The notes under the pieces: model-generated
Database searches by the model: none
Told to the model about the DNA's origin: nothing
The model's input: only the letters and a program-made list of their open reading frames with translations
Translations under genes and position numbers: made by a program
Shown here: positions 1-7,985 of the stretch, in pieces
Numbering within the stretch: the first letter of the stretch is position 1
How the letters are laid out: each line of letters opens with the position of its first letter
DNA from: Elusimicrobiota bacterium
Lineage (GTDB): Bacteria > Elusimicrobiota > Elusimicrobia > JACQPE01
Assembly: GCA_016205025.1 (NCBI GenBank)
Contig: JACQJO010000052.1
Span: 1-60,745, forward strand
DNA length: 60,745 nt
Direction of reading: 5' to 3'

Positions 1-140
1 GCAGTCGGAGAGCCGTATGCCTTAATTGGGCCTGTACGGTTCGATGAGGAGGAGCAGGCAACCGAAATCGCTGGGACTCCGATAGCCGCGTGCGGCTTCC
101 TTGGTTTTCTATGGTTCACGGTGCCTGCTCCTTACTCTCC
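1..140 (+). mobile_element. Group II intron 3' end (domains V and VI), truncated by window start
   Basis: Positions 10-42 fold as a domain V hairpin: GAGCCGTA pairs with TACGGTTC, the AGC catalytic triad lies at 11-13, and the asymmetric bulge and apical stem fit bacterial introns. Positions 51-60 pair with 122-131 as the base of a domain VI stem, here with an unusually long loop of about 60 nt, and the tract ending TTACTCTCC at 132-140 resembles the usual intron 3' end. The reverse transcriptase/maturase gene would lie upstream, outside the window. The exact 3' splice site is inferred. Confidence 0.7.
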
Positions 141-151
141 ATAAGTTTGAT

Positions 152-184
152 TTGTTGGCATTTTTGTCAGCGAACAGTATGCAT
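152..184 (-). promoter_or_regulatory. Copy 1 of a promoter/operator-like motif
   Basis: On the minus strand this reads a CATACTGTT -10-like box followed by TGACA-AAAA-TGCCA, a near-perfect dyad. It matches about 24 of 30 positions of the segment at 1594-1630, upstream of the beta-barrel-like gene. This copy points into the end of the group II intron, so whatever it once drove has been separated from it. Function is inferred. Confidence 0.35.
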
Positions 185-187
185 CAC

Positions 188-751
188 TTAAGATCGGGGT
201 CTTTCAAATTGCATAAATTCGATCTTTTTTGTTTTGTCATCGTTTCCAGTCGTTGCTTTGGCCCAGAGGCGGCTTAGTTTGGAGCCAATAGCGGCGCCGA
301 AATAGCCGCCAGCCCATGCCAGAGAAAATACTGTCAGTCCCAAGGTGAGTAAGAATAAAGTATCCATAAGCGCATATCCTGGAAGCATAACATTGGCAAC
401 TTTAGCTCCCAAGAAACTGCCAATTGCCATTCCGGCCAAGGCGGTCATGATAGTGGGCAGGGCGCGGGGAAACCTCTTGGATTTTTCTCTGATATATTTA
501 TTTCTGTCAACGATATGTTTGGTCGTTGTTTTTTTCCATTTTTTGGCCCCGGTTATTGATTGCCCCTTTATTTGTTCGTAGCTGATTGTCAGCGCATAAC
601 CCTTATCTGGGTAGTTTTCCGTAAGCTCAAAGGATTGGCCGGCTTTGCGAAGCATGCGCTCTTCGTAATCATTAAGCGCGAAATCGCTAAACGCGTCGGT
701 GGCGCTAATAATCATAAGAGCGCCAATGCCTAAGATGGTTGGGATTTTCAT
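188..751 (-). CDS. Hypothetical exported/membrane protein
   Basis: 187 residues, not recognised. The N-terminus looks like a signal peptide (MKIPTILGIGALMIISATDAFSD). A soluble, Lys/Thr-rich stretch follows at about 25-95, then two closely spaced hydrophobic, glycine-rich segments near residues 98-122 and 128-160, and a charged tail. The Gly-rich pair resembles glycine-zipper-like membrane segments. The start lies 14 nt downstream of the preceding minus-strand gene, so the two are probably co-transcribed. There is no strong Shine-Dalgarno site. Role unknown, probably envelope-associated. Confidence 0.6.
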   Translation of the reverse strand: MKIPTILGIGALMIISATDAFSDFALNDYEERMLRKAGQSFELTENYPDKGYALTISYEQIKGQSITGAKKWKKTTTKHIVDRNKYIREKSKRFPRALPTIMTALAGMAIGSFLGAKVANVMLPGYALMDTLFLLTLGLTVFSLAWAGGYFGAAIGSKLSRLWAKATTGNDDKTKKIEFMQFERPRS

Positions 752-764
752 GTGGATTGAGCGA

Positions 765-1568
765 TTAGTTTCCGGTTAGGGAAACATTGAATCTCGCGCC
801 GTAGTTGCTTCCGGCCAGCTGTTTGGGCCAGAAAGATTTGGTCAGCTCAATGGCGAGGTTAACTCCGGGGTATGAATCGCCATAGCGGTCTTTTCCGGGC
901 CGAACCACCAGGGCATTGATAGCGGTGTAGATTTCAGGCCTGAATCCTTTCCAGGATTCCAAAGTTGATTCTGATTCGTATGCCCGGGAGTAGATTTTGC
1001 GGTACGATGAACCTCGTAACAAATCTCGAACGCATTGAGGGCCCGAGTTACACGTTTCGTAAATTTCAGTCAGTCCGGTGTGGTTGGGACGCGGGTCGTG
1101 GTTGATCCGGGCCACGCGCGATCCGACTTCAAGAGCCAAACGTCCCAGGCGCGGCGTTCTGTAGTAAGGGCCGCCGAAAACAGTTGACTTAGTGTCTATC
1201 TGGCGAAGAGATGCCTGGTCTTGCTGTGTTTGAAAACCATTACTGGTAGGCCATTCGCTATACCGCGTCCATTGATTCCAGTCTTTCGTTCTTTTCCATC
1301 CCCCAGTTTTAAAGGGTTCTGTATTATCAAACGTAGACTGTATGTATGAGAGATTGACGCCTACTTGGCCGAATTTCCCGGAACCAAGATCGGCCCCCAG
1401 TTTTAATTCAACGCCCAATGGTTTGACCTCATTGCCGTTGATGTCGCCTAATCCAGCGACCACGCCCCCGGAAAACCAGGGTTCTTTTTTAGCGCTGCCG
1501 GCGTCATCGGCTTTAGAGACGGCCGCCAGGTTTAAAACAATACAACTCGCAACGAGAAGTTTTTTCAT
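765..1568 (-). CDS. Outer-membrane beta-barrel-like protein
   Basis: 267 residues with a clear signal peptide (MKKLLVASCIVLNLAAVSKA) and a mature part of alternating short hydrophobic/Gly-rich strands such as FSGGVVAGLGDI, LGVELKLGADL, GQVGVNLSYI and VNLAIELTKSFW. This pattern is expected of a small outer-membrane beta-barrel, and the final strand is rich in aromatic and Gly residues. A good Shine-Dalgarno (GGAGG, 8 nt before ATG) fixes the start. A TATACT -10 lies on the minus strand at 1621-1626. It is first in a two-gene unit. Exact family not recognised. Confidence 0.6.
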   Translation of the reverse strand: MKKLLVASCIVLNLAAVSKADDAGSAKKEPWFSGGVVAGLGDINGNEVKPLGVELKLGADLGSGKFGQVGVNLSYIQSTFDNTEPFKTGGWKRTKDWNQWTRYSEWPTSNGFQTQQDQASLRQIDTKSTVFGGPYYRTPRLGRLALEVGSRVARINHDPRPNHTGLTEIYETCNSGPQCVRDLLRGSSYRKIYSRAYESESTLESWKGFRPEIYTAINALVVRPGKDRYGDSYPGVNLAIELTKSFWPKQLAGSNYGARFNVSLTGN

Positions 1569-1593
1569 GTTATTTTTCCTCCGCGGATTTCAA

Positions 1594-1630
1594 TTGTTGA
1601 CATTTGTGTCAGGCGCTAACAGTATAAATG
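1594..1630 (-). promoter_or_regulatory. Copy 2 of promoter/operator-like motif
   Basis: On the minus strand: TATACTGTTAGCG, then TGACA-CAAA-TGTCA (a perfect 5-bp dyad), then the GGAGG of the beta-barrel-like gene. The similarity to 152-184 covers both the -10-like box and the dyad. It could be a promoter with an operator in its early transcribed region, or a small 5' UTR hairpin. Confidence 0.45.
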
Positions 1631-1650
1631 AGCCCAGCATTTTTGTCGTG

Positions 1651-1714
1651 GGCCCTTTGGCCCAGAGGGGGGGGTCTTTGGTCCTAGGCGTTTTGGGGCC
1701 GAAGGTCCCTAAAA
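1651..1714 (+). repeat. G8-TCTT dyad motif, copy 1
   Basis: A run of exactly eight G (1667-1674) followed by TCTT, then GTCCTAGGCG and a GGGGCCGAAGGTCC segment. A diverged copy at 15749-15797 has the same eight-G run, TCTT, GTCCCAGGCG and GGGACCGGAAGTCC. Both lie in long intergenic regions upstream of plus-strand genes. The surrounding 1569-1979 has no convincing gene. Confidence 0.4.
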
Positions 1715-1861
1715 GAGATCGTCAGACCAGAGTTTTTGACAAAAAGTCATCCAGGAAAGGACCTCAATATTTTGGCCAAGCATTCGTGGTTTGGCATCAA
1801 GGGACCCCAAAGAAAGGCGGCGTTGTGATTTTTAAGTTGAGAATTCTAGAAATTTCAGATA

Positions 1862-1893
1862 ATTTGGAGTTCACTCCAAATAATCTAGATTAT
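1862..1893. promoter_or_regulatory. Hairpin plus overlapping 14-bp palindrome
   Basis: ATTTGGAGT (1862-1870) and ACTCCAAAT (1873-1881) form a perfect 9-bp stem with a 2-nt loop. It overlaps the perfect palindrome ATAATCTAGATTAT (1880-1893). A third small stem, TTACCC/GGGTAA, lies at about 1909-1926. These are about 90 bp upstream of the DUF2723 gene and look like operator sites or a 5' UTR structure. A TACAAT -10-like box at 1965-1970 lies only 10 nt before the ATG, so a transcript from it would be nearly leaderless. Confidence 0.35.
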
Positions 1894-1979
1894 ATGGATA
1901 TATCTTGCTTACCCAGTTTCGGGTAACGCGATTCGGTCTTTATCTTTTTTCATAACAAATCGTCTACAATGAACTCGCC

Positions 1980-4136
1980 ATGAGGGAGCGGGTTTTAGGG
2001 TTTGCGGCCGGGGCGCTGGGTGTTCTTTTTATCTATCACGCTAGCGGCACGGTGGCGCCGTTTCGGGATGCCGGGGAGTTCGCGGTGGCGGCTTCTTATC
2101 TTAACATCGCGCATCCGCCGGGGTATCCTTTGTATGTCCTGATGTCTAAGCTTTGGGTGACGCTCATCCCTTTTGGCAACACCGCCTATAGATTGAATGT
2201 TCTTTCGGCTTTGGCCGCGGCCGGAGGGTTTTGGCTGGCGGCGGCATGGTTAAGGAAGTTTCTGGGGATTTCTTTGGCCGCGGCCTTGATCCCCATTGGT
2301 CTTCTTATTTCCACGCGGGTATTCTTAGGCCTTTCTTTTGTTTCCGAGATGTATACGCTCGGATTTTGCTGGCTGGTTTTTCTCCTGTATTTTATTCATC
2401 AAGCGCAGGTGGAGCCGCGATTGATCGTTCTGTTGGCTTTTTGCTTGCCTTTGGCATTGGCCACCCGCATGGATTTGGTTTTAGCCCTGGCCTACGCCCT
2501 TCCTTTTTTATTTTTTTGGTTCACCCGGCCCCATCGGCGGTTTCTGTCGGTTGCTGCCCTGTTTTTCCTTTTAGGCGGTTCCGTTTTTCTGTATCTGATT
2601 ATCCGCAGTCAAAGCGGGGCATTCGTTAATTGGGGAGATCCTTCCAGTTGGAGCCGGCTGGCTGATATCCTGGCGCGCAAAAGCCACGGCAGTACGCTTG
2701 ACCTTCTTTCCGTTTCTTATCAAAAAGGCCAGCTTTTTTGGGTTGACGCGCGACATTGGGTTGGCGTTTTGTGGGAAACTTTCGGCCCGCTTGTTTTATT
2801 GATCCCCCTGGGGATTTACGCCCTCAAAGATCGTCCTCGTGTCCTGGCGGCCAGCCTTCTTTCTTGGATTTTAAGCGGTCCGGTGTTTCTTTATCTGGCC
2901 AACATGCCGCCCAACCCGCACGCCATCAAGATTCTGGAGGACCATTTTATGCCGAGCTTGTTGATGGCGGCTCTTTGGGTGGCGGTGGGAATAGATTGGT
3001 TGCTTAAGGTGAAAAAAGTGACACAAGTGACAGAGGTGACAAAGGATAAAAGAATTTTGTTTCAATTCTTAATTTTTGTCACGTCTGTCGCCTTTTTCAC
3101 CTTTGTCACTTTTCGCGTAGCGAAATGGAGCCTGCGTTCCAATTTTATGGCTTATGACTACGCCAACAACGTTTTAAAAAGCGCGGCGCCTAATGCTGTC
3201 GTTGTTTTACACGACGACGTTCAGCTGTTTTCCCTTTGGGAAGCGCAGTTAAACCGCAGGCGCCGGCCGGATGTCAAGATCGTGGGTCAGGGGCTCTCCG
3301 GGAGCTCTTGGTACCAAAAAAATTTACGTGAAACTTGGGGTTATCGGGATTTGGTTTTAAATCTGAAGTTGACCAACGCTCCGGCCTGGGAAAATTTTAT
3401 TTTAACCAATCCGGGATTGTCCCTTTACGCTGGTTATGAAACTCAAGTGGATCACGCCGGAATCCGGCGCTGGCCTGAAGGCCTGTTAACCCGGCTTTGC
3501 TTGCCAAGCGACCCTCTTTGCGGTCGGTTTTCGTTAATCAATCCTTGGCCGTTTTTGTCTTTGCGCCATGTCGGCAACGTTGCGGAGGAACGGTTTTTCT
3601 TTAACCAAGATTTGATTGAAGATTACGCCCGGGCCCGGGTTGAATTTGGACGCGAACTGCTTGGGGCTGGCCGCGCTGACGAGGGTCTCGGATTTTTAAG
3701 GCAAGCCTTGAACCTTAAAAGCCAGTTGCCGCAAGCCGCGATGCTTTTGGCTTATCATTATTTTAGCCGCGCGGATTTCGCCGGTTCCGCGTTATGGTGG
3801 CGGTCCAGCCAGCGCAAATTCGAAGAGCTTCTGCGTTTGACCCAGGAGTATCGCTCCTTGCCCGACGTGGTCATGCCTTTAAAGAAAGATTTGGCTTATG
3901 TTTTGACTTCCTTGGGCGTGGTTATGGAGCGTTCGGGCGATTTTCTGGAAAGCGCGGCTGACCTTCACCGGCAGGCGATCGAACATGACCCTCAAAGCGT
4001 CATCGCCCATTACAACTTGGCGGCGATTTACTGGAAAATGAGAAATTTAACCGGAGCGAAAAAAGAATTCGAAGTGGTTTTGGGTCTGGACCCTGGGCAC
4101 GCCGAGGCCAAAAAGTTTTTGTCTTTGCTGCGTTAG
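1980..4136 (+). CDS. DUF2723 (GT117/TMEM260-like) membrane glycosyltransferase with TPR tail
   Basis: 718 residues. The first ~110 residues carry the family signature (FRDAGEF, then HPPGYPLY), followed by about ten membrane segments. DUF2723 proteins are GT-C-fold enzymes related to protein O-mannosyltransferases, using lipid-linked sugar. After residue ~370 come a soluble domain and TPR-type helices up to the C-terminus (YNLAAIYWKMRNLTGAKKEFEVVLGLDPGHAEAKK). There is no clear Shine-Dalgarno site. An interrupted inverted tandem repeat at 3005-3112 lies wholly inside the gene, in frame. It codes a Lys/Thr/Val cytosolic stretch and the last membrane span, so that part is probably an insertion. 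Acceptor and sugar unknown. Confidence 0.8.
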   Translation: MRERVLGFAAGALGVLFIYHASGTVAPFRDAGEFAVAASYLNIAHPPGYPLYVLMSKLWVTLIPFGNTAYRLNVLSALAAAGGFWLAAAWLRKFLGISLAAALIPIGLLISTRVFLGLSFVSEMYTLGFCWLVFLLYFIHQAQVEPRLIVLLAFCLPLALATRMDLVLALAYALPFLFFWFTRPHRRFLSVAALFFLLGGSVFLYLIIRSQSGAFVNWGDPSSWSRLADILARKSHGSTLDLLSVSYQKGQLFWVDARHWVGVLWETFGPLVLLIPLGIYALKDRPRVLAASLLSWILSGPVFLYLANMPPNPHAIKILEDHFMPSLLMAALWVAVGIDWLLKVKKVTQVTEVTKDKRILFQFLIFVTSVAFFTFVTFRVAKWSLRSNFMAYDYANNVLKSAAPNAVVVLHDDVQLFSLWEAQLNRRRRPDVKIVGQGLSGSSWYQKNLRETWGYRDLVLNLKLTNAPAWENFILTNPGLSLYAGYETQVDHAGIRRWPEGLLTRLCLPSDPLCGRFSLINPWPFLSLRHVGNVAEERFFFNQDLIEDYARARVEFGRELLGAGRADEGLGFLRQALNLKSQLPQAAMLLAYHYFSRADFAGSALWWRSSQRKFEELLRLTQEYRSLPDVVMPLKKDLAYVLTSLGVVMERSGDFLESAADLHRQAIEHDPQSVIAHYNLAAIYWKMRNLTGAKKEFEVVLGLDPGHAEAKKFLSLLR
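3005..3112 (+). repeat. Interrupted inverted tandem repeat inside the DUF2723 gene
   Basis: The left arm (about 3005-3045) repeats a roughly 9-bp unit of the type GTGACAAAG. The right arm (about 3077-3112) repeats its complement, CTTTGTCAC. An A/T-rich spacer lies between. The left arm encodes KVKKVTQVTEVTK and the right arm encodes VTSVAFFTFVTF. A short TTTCGCGTAGCGAAA dyad follows directly, resembling the hairpin of the junction repeats. Confidence 0.75.
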
Positions 4137-4144
4137 CCGAGGAA

Positions 4145-4891
4145 CTAAATTTCTTGCAGGAGCTTGCTGGCCCGATCTTTTTCTTCAATGGATTCCGGGC
4201 CGTATTCCGGATGAGGAGGCATCACTAAAACTTCCTGCAAAGCGGCGCGGGCCTTGTCCTTGCGCTTAAGCGCTATCAAGACCTCGGCTAACCCGATTCT
4301 GTAGCGAAGCGACGCGGGGTCGAGTTCCACCGCTTCCTCGGCGTATTTTAAGGCCTTCTTTTTACTGCCGAAAGCGAAGGGTTTGCCGGGAACCTTTCTG
4401 TACACAACGCTTAAGACGTGCCGGGCTCCGGCGTGCTGTGGATCCAGCTTTAATACGGTTTCCATTTCTGTTTTGACCGTTCTGGCCAAGGACAGCTTGG
4501 AGAGATTGAAGGGCCCCAGGGTTTCGACGTAGCGGCCTACGCTGACACCGTACCAATAACGCCCCTCGACGCCGTCGGGATAAAGTTCAGCCGCTTTTTG
4601 GCCGTATTCCATCGCTTTTTCAAAAATTGGTTTCTGTTCCGGTTCCGCCGAATGGTCGCCGAGCCACCAGTGCGCCTTGGCCAGCCTCCAGAGGGCTTCG
4701 TAATGGACCGGTTCCGTTTGGAGAATTTCCTGCCAAAGAACGATCGCCTCCCTGACCCGGCTGGGATTGGCGCGCTCATTGTAAGCCGATTGGGCCTGCT
4801 CTAAAATGCCCGTGATGTTGGCCGACAGAACCGCGGTTGAGGCGGCCCCCAAAGCGGCTAAAATCGCAATACAACGGCCTGTTTTTCTCAT
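4145..4891 (-). CDS. Exported TPR-repeat protein
   Basis: 248 residues. A signal peptide (about residues 1-24, ending in VLSA) is followed by helix-turn-helix TPR-type repeats throughout (ALWRLAKAHWWLGD, GRYWYGVSVGRY, LRYRIGLAEVLIALKR), so it is a periplasmic or lipid-free exported scaffold. It is convergent with the upstream gene (9-bp gap). Its start is only 25 bp from the divergent start of the next gene, so the promoters of the two must overlap the neighbouring coding sequences. No enzymatic motif. Probable partner of the neighbouring envelope genes, by position only. Confidence 0.7.
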   Translation of the reverse strand: MRKTGRCIAILAALGAASTAVLSANITGILEQAQSAYNERANPSRVREAIVLWQEILQTEPVHYEALWRLAKAHWWLGDHSAEPEQKPIFEKAMEYGQKAAELYPDGVEGRYWYGVSVGRYVETLGPFNLSKLSLARTVKTEMETVLKLDPQHAGARHVLSVVYRKVPGKPFAFGSKKKALKYAEEAVELDPASLRYRIGLAEVLIALKRKDKARAALQEVLVMPPHPEYGPESIEEKDRASKLLQEI

Positions 4892-4916
4892 TGTTAAGTA
4901 TTAGTATACGATAAGG

Positions 4917-7900
4917 ATGATGAAGCAAGCCAAAGAAATCATCGACCTGCTGTATCGTCTGCGTTTGAAGAAAATTATTCAAAACGCGGCTTTGCTTGCA
5001 GTTGAGATGATCGGCGCGGCCGGCCTTATTTTGGCTCTCGGCGCGGTGCTGGATTGGATTTTCGCGCTGCCGGTTTTTTGGCGCGACGTCTACCGTTGGA
5101 TGTTGACGGCCGCGATTTTGTTTTGGGCGGCGCGTTTTTTGGCCGCGCGGCGGACCTCGTTGGGATGGGCCAATTTTATCCGGGAGGTGCAGACCAGGCT
5201 CGGTCTGGCCCATGATCCCTTGGCCAATTGCTGGGATTTCGTCATAAGCGGCGCGGACGACGGCCGGCTCGCTTTGTCTTTTGAGCTTAAAGAGCGCGAG
5301 ATCGCACGCGCTTGCGCTTTAATTCAAGAACACGCCCGTCGGATCAAAGAGATATTTGGGATCAAGGACTTCTGGAAACAGTGGCCAAAGCGATCCAGGG
5401 CGGCCTTTTTTTCGGCTCCCATCGTGCTGGGGGGCTTGGGTTTAGGCGCCGGAGACGACCCGCTGTTTTTGATGCGCAGGATTCTTCAGCCCTACAAGGA
5501 AATCCAGGATGTGCTCAAAGCCATTGATTTTAGTCCCGCCCCCGGCCGCTATCGCGAACTGCGCGGCCATCCGGTTACCCTGCGGCTTCGTCTTCGGGGG
5601 CGCCGGCTGTCCCATTGGGGCGAACCGCAGATTCTGCTTGAAGGCGAACGCCAGGCCATGATAAGCCTGGGTGGCCTGGACGGGGAATCTTACCTTTACT
5701 CTCTGGCCAACCTTCAAGACGAGGTCGCGCTTTCTTTGCGCTGGGGCGAGCTTGAGGCCGGGCCCTGGATTTTTGAACCGGTGGCGCCCCCCTCGGTTGA
5801 GCGTTTTGAAATTTCGGTCAAGCCGCCGCCCCATGCGGCTTCCAGAAAAGAAACTTTTTTAAACCCTTCGTTCATTGAGGCGTTTGAGGGCAGCATCCTG
5901 GAAGGAAAAGTCACGGCGGATCAAGCCTTATCCCAAGCCAGATTGTTTTCGCAGTCCGAGGGGCAGGCTTCAAGCGAGACGGCCGCCATCGCCATTGACA
6001 AGAAAAAGATATTTTCTTTTTCGCTCAAGCCGGCCGAGAGCGCGCGCTTGCGCTTGGCTTTGAAGGATGAGCGGGGAGTTGAAAACCCGCAAGCCTGGCT
6101 TTTTTCGGTTGAAATGAGGGCAGACGCGCAGCCGCAGGTGACGATCACGGATCCTATTTTTTCCGAGGTTCAGATGGACGCGGCCCAGGAGTTGGCCATA
6201 TCCTGGCTGGCCCAGGATGACGTGGCCTTGGAGTCTATTTTTTTGGTTTTCCAGGGGATTAGTCCCGTCTTACCTGAAACCAGCCGTCGTGTTTGGCGCA
6301 GTCAAGCGTCTCAATCCGTTGCCCAAGCAGACGGATCATTTGTGTTTAGACCTTTGGCCTGGAAAATGAAGGCGGGGGACGCGGCGGCTGTCTATTTTAA
6401 AGCCCGCGATAACAATCCCGAGCGGCGCGAGCCGGTCGCAAGCCGCGAATCTTTGGTTATCCGTATTTATGATTTTCAAGAGGAGCACCGCCAAAATTTA
6501 TCCAAGAATTACGATGAGCTTAAAAAATCTCTCATGGATCATCTGGCTCGCGGCTTGGAGACTTCGCAGTTTTTATCTGAAATTTCCTCGGCCACGCATG
6601 ACCAGGCGAACCAGCGCTTGGCGTCCTACAATTCGGAAGCTTCGCAGATGACCCGCGAGTTGGAACGCTACAGCCAAAACTTGAGCCGCGATCCGCTTTC
6701 CTCGCCGCGCACCAACTGGGCTATGGAGCGCTTAAGCCAGGCGCTTGGCCAGTCTCAAAGCGAACATTTGGCGAGCGCCGCCGCTTCCTTGCGCGACAAG
6801 GAGCTCCCGCAGGCCAAGGAAAATTTGGCCCGGTATCTCGAGGAATTGGAGAAGGCGGCTTTGGCTATGGAGGAGTTGAGAAAAGAAGAAAAGATGGATG
6901 ACGCCGTCGCCTCGGCCGCAAGGCTTGATGAAATGGGCGAGCGCTTTGAGCGGGAATTGCAGGGCAGCCCCCAGGACTTGGAAAGCTTGCGCGAGGCCAT
7001 GGCCGATCTTGATCGCGAGTTTCGACAACTCTCCGAAGCGCTTTCCAAAATAACGCCGGATAATTTCCCGCAGGAGTTCGTTAACCAGCTGCCCCGGGAA
7101 GATTTGCCCATTTCCGAGGCGGCCCAAGCCCGCGATCAATTGACCCAGGCATTGGCTAAAGGAGACGTGAGCGGCGCTTTGGCCGCGGCTAAGAAAATGA
7201 AGGAATCTTTAAAACAGCTTCGCTCGAAACTCGAGGAAGCGGCCAAAAAAACCGGGCGCCAATCCCAAGATTCATTGGGCCAGATGTCATCTCAAGACGG
7301 CGAGAAACCATCTTTGCTCGATGATCTGGAGACGGTCAAGAAAGCCCAGGAAAAAATTTTATGGCGTACCGCGGCTGTTGAAAGGGCAAATAGAGGCGAT
7401 GAGGCGATTAGGAGAGTGGGCGATGAGGCGAAAGAAAAAATAGGAGAAAAACAAAAAAACGAGCTTGTCGAGATCGCCAAGGAGCAGGAGGAGGTTGCCA
7501 TAAAAACTAAAGGAGTTCTTAAAAAACTTTCCGAGATTGACCGCAGCCACCCTTCTTTAGTTTTGGGACCCGAAGTCAGCAAATTGGAGTCCGCTTGGCA
7601 AGACCAGCGCGCGGCCCGCGATTCCCTGCGCTTGCCGTCGGTGCCGCCGGCGCTCGAGCAGGAAAGCTCGGCTTTAAAAAAACTCGATGACGTGGGTCAA
7701 AAGCTTAAAGATTTGAGCGAGCGCCTGGCCAGCCCCGATTTTCAGGCGGGTGCCCAGCCGGGCGGGCGCCAGGGGGTGATTTTTGTTCCTTCCGGCCGGC
7801 CCGGCGGTGGTCAGCCGTGGGGGGCAGAGCAGGGCATCGGCTTGGGGCGCGTGCCCATTCCGAAACCCGAAGATTACCGGGTTCCATCCGAAAACCGCAA

Positions 7901-7985
7901 AGAGATTTTGCGCTCCCTGGAAGAGCGGCGCCCCAAAAACATGGATGAGCAGGTAGATGAGTATTTGAGGAATTTGCTGAAGTGA
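4917..7985 (+). CDS. Very large coiled-coil membrane protein (DUF4175-like)
   Basis: 1022 residues. Two or three hydrophobic segments lie at the N-terminus (about 20-50, 55-85 and near 165-180). A beta-rich extracytoplasmic region follows to ~520. Then comes a long Glu/Lys/Gln/Ala-rich coiled coil (about 530-900) and a Gly/Pro-rich tail (GGRQGVIFVPSGRPGGGQ). This order is like DUF4175-type proteins found beside MoxR/von-Willebrand gene sets, but the assignment is tentative. Around 7380-7440 the coiled coil contains a GCGATGAGGCGA-type repeat encoding RGDEAIRR, also seen at 24046 and 27905. The next gene overlaps its stop (GTGA). ATG 4917 and ATG 4920 are both possible starts. Confidence 0.6.
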   Translation: MMKQAKEIIDLLYRLRLKKIIQNAALLAVEMIGAAGLILALGAVLDWIFALPVFWRDVYRWMLTAAILFWAARFLAARRTSLGWANFIREVQTRLGLAHDPLANCWDFVISGADDGRLALSFELKEREIARACALIQEHARRIKEIFGIKDFWKQWPKRSRAAFFSAPIVLGGLGLGAGDDPLFLMRRILQPYKEIQDVLKAIDFSPAPGRYRELRGHPVTLRLRLRGRRLSHWGEPQILLEGERQAMISLGGLDGESYLYSLANLQDEVALSLRWGELEAGPWIFEPVAPPSVERFEISVKPPPHAASRKETFLNPSFIEAFEGSILEGKVTADQALSQARLFSQSEGQASSETAAIAIDKKKIFSFSLKPAESARLRLALKDERGVENPQAWLFSVEMRADAQPQVTITDPIFSEVQMDAAQELAISWLAQDDVALESIFLVFQGISPVLPETSRRVWRSQASQSVAQADGSFVFRPLAWKMKAGDAAAVYFKARDNNPERREPVASRESLVIRIYDFQEEHRQNLSKNYDELKKSLMDHLARGLETSQFLSEISSATHDQANQRLASYNSEASQMTRELERYSQNLSRDPLSSPRTNWAMERLSQALGQSQSEHLASAAASLRDKELPQAKENLARYLEELEKAALAMEELRKEEKMDDAVASAARLDEMGERFERELQGSPQDLESLREAMADLDREFRQLSEALSKITPDNFPQEFVNQLPREDLPISEAAQARDQLTQALAKGDVSGALAAAKKMKESLKQLRSKLEEAAKKTGRQSQDSLGQMSSQDGEKPSLLDDLETVKKAQEKILWRTAAVERANRGDEAIRRVGDEAKEKIGEKQKNELVEIAKEQEEVAIKTKGVLKKLSEIDRSHPSLVLGPEVSKLESAWQDQRAARDSLRLPSVPPALEQESSALKKLDDVGQKLKDLSERLASPDFQAGAQPGGRQGVIFVPSGRPGGGQPWGAEQGIGLGRVPIPKPEDYRVPSENRKEILRSLEERRPKNMDEQVDEYLRNLLK

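Noticed and set aside
1342..1926. 194-residue plus-strand ORF upstream of the DUF2723 gene
   Set aside because: Starts antisense to the beta-barrel-like gene, has no domain and crosses the G8 motif and dyads.
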